Of a stretch of 64,000 bases of DNA, positions 1-8,229 are shown piece after piece. Origin of the DNA: Pseudomonas siliginis (GTDB taxonomy: Bacteria > Pseudomonadota > Gammaproteobacteria > Pseudomonadales > Pseudomonadaceae); assembly GCF_019145195.1 (NCBI RefSeq), contig NZ_JAHSTW010000002.1, positions 310,001-374,000 on the forward strand, read 5' to 3'. Made by a program: the position numbers and the translations under genes. The notes below the pieces were generated by a model. It worked only from the letters and a program-made list of their open reading frames with translations, was not told the DNA's origin and made no database searches. The number at the start of each line of letters is the position of its first letter. The stretch's first letter is position 1.

Positions 1-429
1 GTGGAACCACGCTCCAACGATGAAGAGTTCGAAAGCCCGCTGCGTGGCCTCGACAACGTGATCCTGACCCCGCACATCGGTGGCTCGACCGCCGAAGCGC
101 AAGCCAACATCGGTCTGGAAGTGGCAGAGAAACTGGTCAAGTACAGCGACAACGGTACTTCGGTGTCGTCGGTCAACTTCCCGGAAGTGGCCCTGCCGGC
201 TCACCCTGGCAAGCACCGCCTGCTGCACATCCACGAGAACATCCCGGGTGTGATGAGCGAGATCAACAAGGTCTTCGCCGAAAACGGCATCAACATCTCC
301 GGTCAGTTCCTGCAGACCAACGAGAAGGTCGGTTACGTGGTGATCGACGTCGACGCCGAATACTCGGAGCTGGCGCAAGAGAAGCTGCAACACGTCAACG
401 GTACTATCCGTAGCCGCGTGCTTTTCTAA
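1..429 (+). CDS. serA: D-3-phosphoglycerate dehydrogenase, C-terminal part (cut by window edge)
   Basis: This is the 3' end of the gene for the first enzyme of phosphoserine/serine biosynthesis (3-phosphoglycerate to 3-phosphohydroxypyruvate, NAD-dependent). The visible 142 residues hold the end of the nucleotide-binding/catalytic lobe with the catalytic-His motif HIGGST (about residues 25-30), followed by a regulatory ACT domain (about 70-142, containing HENIPGVMSEINKVF). The family is usually about 409 residues, so roughly two thirds lies left of the window. The GTG at base 1 is just the window edge, not a start. A bidirectional terminator follows at 517-550. Confidence 0.95.
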   Translation: MEPRSNDEEFESPLRGLDNVILTPHIGGSTAEAQANIGLEVAEKLVKYSDNGTSVSSVNFPEVALPAHPGKHRLLHIHENIPGVMSEINKVFAENGINISGQFLQTNEKVGYVVIDVDAEYSELAQEKLQHVNGTIRSRVLF

Positions 430-430
430 A

Positions 431-510
431 AGCAGCTACAAGCTGCAAGTTACAAGCGGTAAGTGAAAGCGCTTTGCCTTTACTTGCCGCTTGCAGGTAG
501 CCACTTGAAG
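431..510. repeat. GCTTGTAGCTTGCAGC-type short intergenic repeat
   Basis: The stretch is built of related words (agctacaagctgcaagttacaagcgg ... ccgcttgcaggtagccacttgaagctg read in pieces) that form an imperfect inverted repeat. A related copy lies at 20008-20096. The family differs from the GAGCCTGCTCGCGAA palindromes elsewhere in the window. No coding potential is evident. Confidence 0.6.
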
Positions 511-516
511 CTGAAT

Positions 517-550
517 AAAAAAGGGAGCCCCCGAAAGGCTCCCTTTTTTT
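517..550. terminator. Bidirectional intrinsic terminator between serA and the DUF4399 gene
   Basis: Stem GGGAGCC (523-529) pairs with GGCTCCC (537-543), with an A-run before and a T-run after. It can therefore stop serA on the plus strand and the DUF4399 gene on the minus strand. The T-run reaches into the DUF4399 stop codon (549-551). Confidence 0.9.
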
Positions 551-974
551 ATTTCACGTTGACCGTGATTTTTTCCGAAACGATCGATGGGTCGAACGGC
601 ATGTGGCCGCTGTCGCCGAGGATCAGTTGCAAGGTGTGCTTGCCGGGGGCCAGTTTGATCGTGGCTTCGGTCTGCGCCTTGCCGAAATGCATGTGGTGCG
701 CGTCAGTCGGGATCGGCGCGCCTTCGGCCGGCAGGTCGTCGACGTCGATCAGCAGGTGATGGTGGCCGGTGTTCTTGGTGGTGTCACCCGCCGGGGCCAG
801 CGCGATGTTCTTGACGCCGAACTTGACCTTGAATTCCTGCGAGACGGTGGCGCCGTCCTCGGGAGAAACGATGAACACTTCAGCATCCTTCGGCGCCGGT
901 GTCGCCGCACTGGCCAGCACCGAAACACTCATCAGCACACCGGCCAACGCTGCACGAGACATAAAGCTTTTCAT
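549..974 (-). CDS. DUF4399 exported protein
   Basis: A 141-residue protein with a clear Sec signal peptide (residues 1-23, cleavage after ASA). The mature part is a small beta-rich domain with conserved His clusters: GHHH near residues 70-73, then DAHHMHFGK, and GDSGHMPFDP near the C-terminus. These match the DUF4399 family, whose function is not established. The His clusters suggest metal binding, but that is inference. The gene stands alone, facing serA across a shared terminator, with an AGAAGAAAA-like purine-rich ribosome site upstream of ATG 974. Confidence 0.85.
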   Translation of the reverse strand: MKSFMSRAALAGVLMSVSVLASAATPAPKDAEVFIVSPEDGATVSQEFKVKFGVKNIALAPAGDTTKNTGHHHLLIDVDDLPAEGAPIPTDAHHMHFGKAQTEATIKLAPGKHTLQLILGDSGHMPFDPSIVSEKITVNVK

Positions 975-1109
975 TTTCTTCTCCAGTTTTTCCGTAAAAT
1001 CCGCACGGTCATGACAACTTCATGACCATTCGTTGTCGAAGGCACTCGACAACCATAGCAAAGCGAGCCTGAATCAGAGCGTCGCGATAATGATTTCAAA
1101 GGAGTGACC

Positions 1110-1679
1110 ATGCGCTTGCTGCCTGGCCTGATCTGCCTGCTACCCCTTCTGAGCCCGCTGGCTCACGCCGAACTGATTGATGACGTCAACGACCGTGGCG
1201 AGCTGCGCATAGCCCTTGAGGCTAATACACCGCCCTTCAATTACAAGGAGGGCGACACCCTCACGGGGTTCGAGGTCGAGCTTGGGCAACTGATCGCCAA
1301 CGAGCTGGATGTACGCGCCGACTTCATCGTCACCGACGAGGGCGACCTGCTCCAGGGCGTTGAAAGCGGCAAATACGATGTCGCGCTCAACCACATAGCA
1401 CTGACACCCGAACTCAAGGATCGTTTCGACTTCAGCGAGCCGTACGGCCAGGTCGACGGGCAATTGCTGGCGAAGAAGGACGAGACGCCGCGGCCGATGG
1501 TGCTGGTGCAGGCGTTGACCGAAGCGAAGCCGAAAGCGGCAGCGCCGGTCGAGCTGGCGATCCCGTTTCAGAAGGGTAATCCGGCATTTCAGGCCAGCCT
1601 CAAGAGCGCGCTGCAGCGGATCAAAGACGACGGACGCCTAGCGGCGCTGTCGAAGAAGTGGTTCACCGAAACCAAGTGA
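1110..1679 (+). CDS. Solute-binding protein, family 3, unusually short
   Basis: A periplasmic amino-acid-type binding protein of 189 residues. The chosen start is ATG 1110, preceded by AAAGGAG at 1098-1104; the in-frame GTG 1104 overlaps that site. A signal peptide covers about residues 1-20 (ending AHA). Lobe-1 signatures are present (GELRIALEANTPPFNYKEG, LTGFEVELGQLIANEL, KYDVALNHIALTPELKDRFDFSEPY), and so is the family's C-terminal DDGRLAALSKKWF. The central second-lobe segment normally found between them is largely missing, and family members usually have 240-280 residues. No permease or ATPase lies nearby, so a sensor or orphan role is possible. Confidence 0.8.
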   Translation: MRLLPGLICLLPLLSPLAHAELIDDVNDRGELRIALEANTPPFNYKEGDTLTGFEVELGQLIANELDVRADFIVTDEGDLLQGVESGKYDVALNHIALTPELKDRFDFSEPYGQVDGQLLAKKDETPRPMVLVQALTEAKPKAAAPVELAIPFQKGNPAFQASLKSALQRIKDDGRLAALSKKWFTETK

Positions 1680-1689
1680 ACATAAAACC

Positions 1690-1778
1690 TGTAGGAGTGA
1701 GCCTGCTCGCGATAGCGGTTCGTCAGTCGAGTAATCATTAACTGACCCACCGCTATCGCGAGCAGGCTCACTCCTACA
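1690..1778. repeat. REP doublet (REPIN), variant with GTAGGAGTGAGCC
   Basis: Two inverted copies of TGTAGGAGTGAGCCTGCTCG-type sequence flank a spacer of about 35 bases. This is the organisation of the fluorescent-pseudomonad REP doublet, which folds into one long hairpin. The arms read gtaGgagTgagcc instead of the commoner gtgggagcgagcc, and the two arms share the changes. It lies between the convergent binding-protein and DUF523 genes. Confidence 0.9.
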
Positions 1779-1796
1779 TAAGATTGCGGCGGTCTC

Positions 1797-2282
1797 TTAG
1801 ATAAGTGCTGCCAGGGCCTGCGCGGCTTGCGGCAGCTCAAGCTCACTGAAAACCCGAACCCCATGACGCTTGAGCAACGCCGCCGTCACCCCTTCGCCAT
1901 TGACCTTGACCCCACTGAACGTGCCGTCATACGTCAACAGATTCCCGCAAGACGGACTGTTGGCCTTGAGCACCGCCACCCGAATGCCGTGCTTTTGCAC
2001 CAGCTCCAGCGCTTGCCGCGCGCCCTCGAGAAATTGCGCACTGACATCCTCGCCATCGGTAGTGATCACAGCAGCAGTGCCATCCAGCACCTCACCGCCC
2101 TGCCCGCCGGGAATCTCCGCCGCCGCCCTCGGCGTCGGCAATCCACCGGCCACCTCCGGACACAACGGCACTACCCGCCCTTCTTCGATCCACTGCTCAA
2201 GCAGATCAAACGGCCCGCTCGCGCCACCGTCATAGCGCACGCGATGGCCCAGCAGGCAGCGACTGACCAGGATCTTTTCCAT
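1797..2282 (-). CDS. DUF523 family protein
   Basis: A 161-residue cytoplasmic protein with the family hallmarks: N-terminal KILVSRCLLGHRVRYDGG, then VPLCPEVAGGLPTPR and the central KANSPSCGN with a conserved Cys. The length is normal for the family. The biochemical role of DUF523 is unknown. The gene starts 2 bases beyond the end of the upstream oxygenase gene (stop near 2285), so the two probably form a small operon on the minus strand. Confidence 0.88.
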   Translation of the reverse strand: MEKILVSRCLLGHRVRYDGGASGPFDLLEQWIEEGRVVPLCPEVAGGLPTPRAAAEIPGGQGGEVLDGTAAVITTDGEDVSAQFLEGARQALELVQKHGIRVAVLKANSPSCGNLLTYDGTFSGVKVNGEGVTAALLKRHGVRVFSELELPQAAQALAALI

Positions 2283-2284
2283 GT

Positions 2285-2917
2285 TCAGAACGGCTCGTTG
2301 CCACGGCGACGGAACCAGCCAGTCAGCGACAGGCGCTCGCGATGGGCCGGCAACACTTCGTGGGGCACTTCGCCGGAGAGAAACACCACCAGACAGCCGC
2401 CGGTCGGCTGTACGTCATGCACACGTTCTTCGCCCAGGTACATGCGCAACTGGCCACCGTCCTCCGGCAACCAGGCCTCGTTGAGGTAGATCACCGCCGA
2501 GACCATGCGCCGGTCATCATCGCGAAAGCGGTCGAGGTGCTTGAGGTAAAACGCGCCGGGCGGGTACAGGGCGAAATGGCATTCGAAATCTTCAAGCCCC
2601 AGAAACAAGCCACGATTGAGCGCCTCGCGCAGACTGTCCATCAGGCTCAGGTAGCGGTCAGTGGCGTCGGCCTGACCCGGGTCGATCCACTGGATGTGAT
2701 CGCCGCGAATACCCTCGCGAATCTCCGAAAACGGCCCGCGTCCGACCGCCGCCGGCGCCAGCTCACCCTCGGCTTCACGTTTACGGCACTCGGCCGCCAG
2801 CGCCCGGGTCAGATCGGCGGGCAGGAAGATGTTCTGCTGCGACCAGCCGTGCTCGGCCAGGTCGTCGACAATGCGTAACAGCAGCGGGTGTTCAGAGGAT
2901 ATCGGCATGGCGCGCAT
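2285..2917 (-). CDS. 2-oxoglutarate/Fe(II)-dependent oxygenase (prolyl-hydroxylase-like)
   Basis: A 210-residue dioxygenase with the double-stranded beta-helix iron triad H127-x-D129 (in YLKHLDRF) and H186 (in GEVPHEVLP), plus a 2-oxoglutarate-binding Arg a few residues on (HRERLSLTGWFRRR). The N-terminal part is helical. The substrate is not predictable; SM-20/PHD-like relatives hydroxylate protein or small-molecule substrates. ATG 2917 and ATG 2908 are both possible starts and differ by three residues. It is probably co-transcribed with the DUF523 gene. Confidence 0.87.
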   Translation of the reverse strand: MRAMPISSEHPLLLRIVDDLAEHGWSQQNIFLPADLTRALAAECRKREAEGELAPAAVGRGPFSEIREGIRGDHIQWIDPGQADATDRYLSLMDSLREALNRGLFLGLEDFECHFALYPPGAFYLKHLDRFRDDDRRMVSAVIYLNEAWLPEDGGQLRMYLGEERVHDVQPTGGCLVVFLSGEVPHEVLPAHRERLSLTGWFRRRGNEPF

Positions 2918-3025
2918 AGTATGCCGACGGCAACAAATCCGACAGAGCCACGCAGCGCCTTGCTACGAATTCTCGACAAGTACCGGCACCGCACGGACAA
3001 TAGTCCGCTGCTGACAGGAGTCCCT

Positions 3026-3757
3026 ATGCGCCGTTTGCTTTTTTCACTGTTGATGTTCTGCGTATTGCCCGCCTGGGCGGACGGCCACGATCAGTTGTAC
3101 AAGGTCGCCGGCTGGCCAGAACAACGCGCGCATTTCAACGATGCCCTGAGCGCCGCCCAGCAGCGCTATCAGAACAGCCTGCCGCCTGCGGTATTTCAGG
3201 CGCTGGTCAACAACAGCAATCAACGCTTTGCCGCGCAGGCCATGGATCAGCGTGCCGAAGCGCAACTGCGGCAGAAACTCGCCGACCCGAAACCGGCGCT
3301 GACCTTCTTCCAGTCACCACTGGGCAAGAAAATCGTCGCCGCCGAATTGCTCGCAACCCGTCGCGATCAACTGGCAAAAAATGCCCAGGGCCTGCCGAAG
3401 ATGCAGGCCAGCGACAGTCGCTTGCTGATCATCGGCCATCTCGCCCAGGCCCTGCCGGCCCGTGAGGCTGGCGCCGAGGTCAGCCTGGCGATTGCCGGCG
3501 TGGCAGCGGACAGCTTGAGTTCGATGATTCCGGGATTGCTTGGCGGTGGACAGGCACAGGGCATGCTGAATGGTCAGCGCCAGCGGCTGATGGATCAGAT
3601 CGGCGCCGATCTGAACAACACGTTGCTCTACGTCTATCGCGATTTGTCGGATGAAGAGCTGGAAGAGTTTGCGACGTTTGCCGAGTCGACCGAGGGCAAG
3701 GCTTACTACCAGGCGGCACTGGCGGCGATTCGGGCGGGGTTGGCGGTCGGCCAATAA
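3026..3757 (+). CDS. DUF2059 exported protein
   Basis: A protein of 243 residues starting at ATG 3026, with ACAGGAG (3014-3020) in front. A longer frame back to 2888 would overlap the divergent oxygenase and lacks a ribosome site. The signal peptide spans about residues 1-18 (MRRLLFSLLMFCVLPAWA). The remainder is helical with a C-terminal DUF2059-type segment (YVYRDLSDEELEEFATFAESTEGKAYYQA). The function is unknown; the domain is common in secreted proteobacterial proteins. A REPIN follows directly. Confidence 0.85.
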   Translation: MRRLLFSLLMFCVLPAWADGHDQLYKVAGWPEQRAHFNDALSAAQQRYQNSLPPAVFQALVNNSNQRFAAQAMDQRAEAQLRQKLADPKPALTFFQSPLGKKIVAAELLATRRDQLAKNAQGLPKMQASDSRLLIIGHLAQALPAREAGAEVSLAIAGVAADSLSSMIPGLLGGGQAQGMLNGQRQRLMDQIGADLNNTLLYVYRDLSDEELEEFATFAESTEGKAYYQAALAAIRAGLAVGQ

Positions 3758-3780
3758 TCTTCGTTGCCTGAAAGATCGCA

Positions 3781-3873
3781 TTCGCGAGCAGGCTCGCTCC
3801 CACATTGGATCATCAGTGGACACAAAATGTGTGAGCATCCCGAATTCCCTGTGGGAGCGAGCCTGCTCGCGAA
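3781..3873. repeat. REP doublet (REPIN)
   Basis: TTCGCGAGCAGGCTCGCTCC at 3781-3800 is followed, after a spacer of about 45 bases, by the inverted copy GTGGGAGCGAGCCTGCTCGC at 3851-3870. It sits between two convergent genes. Confidence 0.95.
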
Positions 3874-3889
3874 GAGACCCGCACAGCCG

Positions 3890-4837
3890 CTACAGATTCC
3901 TGCCCCTGATCCGCTTGCTCAAAAATTCGAAATACTCCTCACGCATCTCCGCCGTTTCATTGGCCAGGTGATGCCGTGCCTCGGCCAGCAGCAGAATCTG
4001 CGGCCGGTCGAACTTCCATTTCAACACCTGCAGATTGTGCTGCCAGTCGACAGTCATGTCCGCCTGCCCCTGAATGATCAGCGGCCGTCGCGGACTTTTT
4101 TTTGCGTGCTCGACGCGGATGATCCAGCGCGACAGCGCGCCCACCCATTTCGTTGGCAGGCGCCTTGGCTGTAACGGATCGGCCTGCAGAAACGGCAGAA
4201 AATCCGGATCGTTGGAATTCTCGCTAAAGCGTCGCACCACGCCGCGCACAAACGGCCGCAGCAGGTAATAACTCAACTGCGACCAGCCCCACGCCCTTGG
4301 CCTTACCAATGGCGCCAGCAGAATCACCTGCCCTTGCGCTGGACTGTTCTCGCCATGGTTGAGCAGGTGATCGACGACAATCGCGCCACCGGTGCTCTGC
4401 CCGCACAAATGCCAAGGCTGCGGCAGCGCGATCGAGTTCGCTTCAGCGAACAGCGCCTGCAACACGTCCTGGTATTCAGAGAAATCACGAATGCTTGCCC
4501 GTGGCCCGCTCGACAGACCATGGCCCGGCAAATCGCAGGCGATCACGGCGAAATCCTGATCCAGCGCCCACTCGATCACATGCCGGTACAGGCCGATGTG
4601 ATCGTAGTAACCATGCAGCAGAAACAGCGTCGACTTGACCTTCTCCGGCCACCAGCAATGGCTGACCAGCTCGTAGCCATCGACTTCGAAACGACCCATG
4701 CCGCGCCAGACATCGCGCTCGGCGAAGTCGGTCTTGTAGAAGCGCTGATAAGCCTTCGCCTCATCCGATAACGGCTGCCACTCGGCCAATGGCTTGAGGC
4801 TCGCGCGTAAATGATCGGGGTCGAAAGTATCAGGCAT
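3890..4837 (-). CDS. Alpha/beta hydrolase (monoacylglycerol-lipase-like, serine aminopeptidase S33 fold)
   Basis: A 315-residue cytoplasmic protein with no signal peptide. The oxyanion-side LLHGYYDH (residues 73-80), DLPGHGLSSGPR and nucleophile elbow GQSTGG (Ser148) identify a hydrolase of the lysophospholipase/monoacylglycerol-lipase type. The acid and His are probably in GQADMTVDW and ARHHLANE near the C-terminus. The substrate is unknown, but an ester or acylglycerol is likely. The gene is monocistronic, divergent from the thioredoxin-fold gene at 4937. Confidence 0.87.
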   Translation of the reverse strand: MPDTFDPDHLRASLKPLAEWQPLSDEAKAYQRFYKTDFAERDVWRGMGRFEVDGYELVSHCWWPEKVKSTLFLLHGYYDHIGLYRHVIEWALDQDFAVIACDLPGHGLSSGPRASIRDFSEYQDVLQALFAEANSIALPQPWHLCGQSTGGAIVVDHLLNHGENSPAQGQVILLAPLVRPRAWGWSQLSYYLLRPFVRGVVRRFSENSNDPDFLPFLQADPLQPRRLPTKWVGALSRWIIRVEHAKKSPRRPLIIQGQADMTVDWQHNLQVLKWKFDRPQILLLAEARHHLANETAEMREEYFEFLSKRIRGRNL

Positions 4838-4936
4838 GCGGACATTCCAAAGCGGTAAACGGACTTTATCGGCCTGCGATATTCATCTGTAGAGGCAGAC
4901 ATGGCAAGCTAGCCGGCCTTTCGAGGATCGAAAACC

Positions 4937-5515
4937 ATGCGCTCGCCCTACCGCACCGCACTGTTCGCCAGCCTGCTCGCGCTGATCTGCGCCGGGGTGC
5001 TGTGGGCGGCGTATGACTGGTTTCAGGGCCGCTATCTGCGCGCGTTCAGCGAACATACGGCGGTATTTTCCGGTGACCCGCTGCGCCTGCCGGACAACCT
5101 CGCCGGGCCGGGCAATATCCGCCTGGTGCACTTCTGGGACCCGGCCTGTCCGTGCAATGTCGGCAATCAACAGCACCTGAGCGAGATGGTCGAACAGTTC
5201 GGCGCGCGTGGCGTGGAGTTCTTCGCCGTGCAAAAGCCCGGCAGCCACGGCCAGTTGCCCGCCACCCTCGCCAGCCTGAAAACCATCATCGTCCTGCCCG
5301 GCGCCGAACAGATCCCCGCCAGCCCTGCCGTGGCGATCTGGGATCGCAGCGGCAAACTCGCCTACTTCGGCCCGTACAGCGAAGGCTTGACCTGCAACTC
5401 CAGCAACAGCTTTATCGAACCGATCCTGCATGCCCTGACGGAAGATCGCCCGGTCAATGCTACCCACACCTTGGCGGTGGGTTGTTATTGCCCATGGCCG
5501 GCGGACGCGAAGTAA
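4937..5515 (+). CDS. DUF6436-type thioredoxin-fold membrane-anchored protein
   Basis: A protein of 192 residues with an N-terminal hydrophobic anchor or signal (about 8-26) followed by a thioredoxin-like domain. In place of the canonical CxxC it carries WDPACPCN, with Cys71 and Cys73 separated by one residue. More Cys residues occur late in the protein (GLTCNSS and GCYCPWP). The domain order resembles redoxin-like envelope proteins, so a periplasmic thiol role is plausible but unproven. ATG 4937 follows GAGGATCG. The penicillin acylase gene begins about 100 bases downstream on the same strand. Confidence 0.75.
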   Translation: MRSPYRTALFASLLALICAGVLWAAYDWFQGRYLRAFSEHTAVFSGDPLRLPDNLAGPGNIRLVHFWDPACPCNVGNQQHLSEMVEQFGARGVEFFAVQKPGSHGQLPATLASLKTIIVLPGAEQIPASPAVAIWDRSGKLAYFGPYSEGLTCNSSNSFIEPILHALTEDRPVNATHTLAVGCYCPWPADAK

Positions 5516-5617
5516 GGCATTCCGGACTTTTCAAGGACAGCGCTGCACCGCACAGATGCTCTGTGCTAAATGTTTGCAGCCCGACGGGCGGCCTTCCCGC
5601 CTGCACAAGGAGTCACC

Positions 5618-8029
5618 ATGAAGCGTGCGTTGATCGTCGTTGCCTTGCTCATCGTTGTCCTGCTCGGCGCCGCCGGCGGGTATATCTACAGCAAGCAGCC
5701 GACGCGCCAGGGCCAGGTCGAGCTGCGCAACCTGCAGGGCTCGGTGACCGTGCGCTATGACGAGCGCGGTGTGCCGCATATCCGCGCCGAGAACGAAACC
5801 GACCTCTATCGCGCCCTCGGTTATGTGCACGCGCAGGACCGCCTGTTCCAGATGGAAGCCATGCGCCGCCTCGCCCGGGGCGAGCTGGCCGAAGTGCTCG
5901 GGCCGAAACTGCTCGACACCGACAAACTGTTTCGCAGCCTGCGCATTCGCGAGCGTGCGGCCAGTTACGTCGCCAGCCTCGACAAGCAGTCGCCGGCGTG
6001 GAAGGGCCTGCAAGCCTATCTGGACGGCATCAACCAATATCAGGACAGCCACGCCGCGCCGATCGAGTTCGACGTGCTGGGCATCCCCAAACGGCCGTTC
6101 ACTGCCGAAGACAGCATCAGCGTCGCCGGTTATATGGCCTATAGCTTTGCCGCCGCATTTCGCACCGAGCCGCTGCTGACCTACGTGCGCGATCAGCTCG
6201 GCGCCGATTACCTCAATGTGTTCGATCTCGACTGGCAGGCCAAAGGCGTTCTGGCCACCGATCACACCCGGCACGCACCGGCCCTCGCCGCCGGCGACTG
6301 GCAGGACCTCACCGCCCTCGCCCGCCTCAGCGAACAGGCGCTGCTCGACAACGGCCTGCCGCAGTTTGAGGGCAGCAACGCCTGGGTGATTGCCGGCAGC
6401 CGCAGCCAGAGTGGCAAGCCGTTGCTGGCCGGCGATCCGCATATCCGTTTCTCGGTGCCGTCGGTATGGTACGAGGCGCAGCTGTCGGCGCCGGGTTTCG
6501 AGCTGTACGGCCATCATCAGGCGCTGGTGCCGTTCGCGTTTCTGGGACACAACCTCGATTTCGGCTGGAGCCTGACCATGTTCCAGAACGACGATCTCGA
6601 CCTGATCGCCGAGAAGGTCAACCCGGACAACCCCAATCAAGTCTGGTATCGCGGTCAGTGGACCGAGATGCTCGTCAGCGAACAACAGATCAATGTGAAG
6701 GGGCAGGCGCCGGTGACCCTCACCTTGCGCCAGTCCCCGCACGGCCCCATCGTCAACGATGCCCTCGGCAGCGCTGCCGGCAAGACCCCGATCGCGATGT
6801 GGTGGGCGTTCCTCGAAACACCTAACCCGATCCTCGACGGCTTCTACCAGCTCAACCGCGCCGACACGTTGGCCAAGGCCCGCGCGGCAGCGGCCAAGGT
6901 GCAGGCGCCGGGCCTGAATCTGGTGTACGCCAACGCCAAAGGCGATATCGCCTGGTGGGCCTCGGCCTTGCTGCCCAAACGTCCGGCCGGGGTGCAACCG
7001 GGCTTCATCCTCGACGGCAGCACGCCCGAGGCGGACAAGGACGGCTACTACCCGTTCAGCGCCAACCCGCAGGAAGAGAACCCGGCGCGCGGCTATATCG
7101 TCTCGGCCAACTTCCAGCCCGTGTCGCCGACCGGCATGGAGATTCCCGGTTATTACAACCTTGCCGATCGCGGTCAGCAGCTTGACCGTCAGCTCAGCGA
7201 CAACCGGGTGAAGTGGAGCAACGAGGCCAACCAGCAACTGCAACTGGGCACGGCGACCGGTTACGGCCCGCGTCTGTTGGCGCCACTGTTGCCGGTGTTG
7301 CGTGAGGTGGTCAGTGATTCGGCGCAGCTCAAACTGGTCGAGCAACTGGCGCAGTGGCCCGGCGACTATCCGCTGAATTCGATCAGCGCGACGGTGTTCA
7401 ACCAATTCCTCTACGACCTTGCCGATGCGGCGATGCGCGATGAGTTGGGCAACGACTTCTTCGAAACACTGCTGTCGACGCGGGTGATCGACTCCGCGCT
7501 GCCACGCCTGGCGGCCAAGGCGGATTCACCGTGGTGGGACAATCGCAGCACGCCGGCCAAAGAAACCCGCGCCGATGTCGTGCGCACGGCGTGGGCGGCA
7601 AGCATGGCGCATCTGAAACTGACCCTCGGCGACAACGTGGCGGGCTGGCAGTGGGGCGCGGCGCACACCCTGACTCACGGCCATCCGCTGGGGCAGCAGA
7701 AGCCGCTGGATCGCCTGTTCAACGTCGGCCCGTTCGCAGCGCCGGGCAGCCACGAAGTGCCGAACAACCTCTCGGCGAAGATCGGCCCGGCGCCATGGCC
7801 GGTGACCTATGGACCGTCGACGCGGCGTCTGGTGGATTTCGCCGATCCGGTGCATGGCTTGACGATCAACCCGGTCGGCCAGAGCGGCGTGCCGCTGGAC
7901 AAACACTATGACGATCAGGCCGAGGCGTATGTGGAGGGGATATATGTGCAGGCGCATTTCAGCGAGGAAGAGGTGCTGGCGAATACGCGCAGTACGTTGA
8001 AGCTGCTGCCTGCGCGGGTTGCGCCATAA
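5618..8029 (+). CDS. Penicillin acylase family N-terminal-nucleophile amidase
   Basis: A precursor of 803 residues from ATG 5618, preceded by AAGGAG (5607-5612). The N-terminal hydrophobic segment (about 3-25) is a signal or anchor. The mature enzyme should be cleaved so that Ser253 in EGSNAWVIAG becomes the N-terminal nucleophile of the beta chain, the defining feature of the family. Other conserved parts are YVHAQDRLFQMEAMRRLARG near the N-terminus and GNPRS-like NPVGQSGVP near the C-terminus. Relatives hydrolyse beta-lactam side chains or N-acyl-homoserine lactones (PvdQ, QuiP, HacB). The substrate here cannot be settled from sequence alone. Confidence 0.93.
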   Translation: MKRALIVVALLIVVLLGAAGGYIYSKQPTRQGQVELRNLQGSVTVRYDERGVPHIRAENETDLYRALGYVHAQDRLFQMEAMRRLARGELAEVLGPKLLDTDKLFRSLRIRERAASYVASLDKQSPAWKGLQAYLDGINQYQDSHAAPIEFDVLGIPKRPFTAEDSISVAGYMAYSFAAAFRTEPLLTYVRDQLGADYLNVFDLDWQAKGVLATDHTRHAPALAAGDWQDLTALARLSEQALLDNGLPQFEGSNAWVIAGSRSQSGKPLLAGDPHIRFSVPSVWYEAQLSAPGFELYGHHQALVPFAFLGHNLDFGWSLTMFQNDDLDLIAEKVNPDNPNQVWYRGQWTEMLVSEQQINVKGQAPVTLTLRQSPHGPIVNDALGSAAGKTPIAMWWAFLETPNPILDGFYQLNRADTLAKARAAAAKVQAPGLNLVYANAKGDIAWWASALLPKRPAGVQPGFILDGSTPEADKDGYYPFSANPQEENPARGYIVSANFQPVSPTGMEIPGYYNLADRGQQLDRQLSDNRVKWSNEANQQLQLGTATGYGPRLLAPLLPVLREVVSDSAQLKLVEQLAQWPGDYPLNSISATVFNQFLYDLADAAMRDELGNDFFETLLSTRVIDSALPRLAAKADSPWWDNRSTPAKETRADVVRTAWAASMAHLKLTLGDNVAGWQWGAAHTLTHGHPLGQQKPLDRLFNVGPFAAPGSHEVPNNLSAKIGPAPWPVTYGPSTRRLVDFADPVHGLTINPVGQSGVPLDKHYDDQAEAYVEGIYVQAHFSEEEVLANTRSTLKLLPARVAP

Positions 8030-8053
8030 ATCCCGGCTGGATTGGCAGGCCCC

Positions 8054-8184
8054 TTCGCGAGCAGGCTCGCTCCCACAGGAGATTGCATTCCAAATGTGGG
8101 AGCGAGCCTGCTCGCGAAAGCCCTGTGTCAGCCGACATCCGAGTCGACTGACATTCCGTCTTCGCGAGCAGGCTCGCTCCCACA
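8054..8184. repeat. Triple REP cluster
   Basis: Three copies of the GAGCCTGCTCGCGAA palindrome occur: inverted at 8054-8077, direct at 8095-8118 and inverted at 8161-8184. The first two form a normal doublet; the third is an extra singlet or the remains of a second doublet. It lies between the convergent acylase gene and spuH. Confidence 0.95.
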
Positions 8185-8194
8185 TTTACAACCG

Positions 8195-8220
8195 GGTTGG
8201 CCTCAGGGTTGAGGCCAACC
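8195..8220 (-). terminator. Probable end-of-operon hairpin after spuH
   Basis: Perfect 11-bp stem GGTTGGCCTCA (8195-8205) with TGAGGCCAACC (8210-8220) and a 4-base loop, 9 bases past the spuH stop on the minus strand. The U-tract is weak, so it may act as a mRNA-stabilising end rather than a strict intrinsic terminator. Confidence 0.6.
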
Positions 8221-8229
8221 TGATATTGC

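Noticed and set aside
463..759. 98-residue plus-strand frame after serA
   Set aside because: It reads through a repeat, a terminator and the antisense of the DUF4399 gene; no features of a protein.
3781..3873. CRISPR array from recurring 20-25 base repeats
   Set aside because: Copies are inverted pairs scattered between genes, not direct repeats with regular unique spacers, and no cas genes are present.
5531..7405. 624-residue antisense frame over the penicillin acylase gene
   Set aside because: The acylase frame has a signal segment, the nucleophile Ser motif and full length; the antisense has neither domain nor ribosome site.
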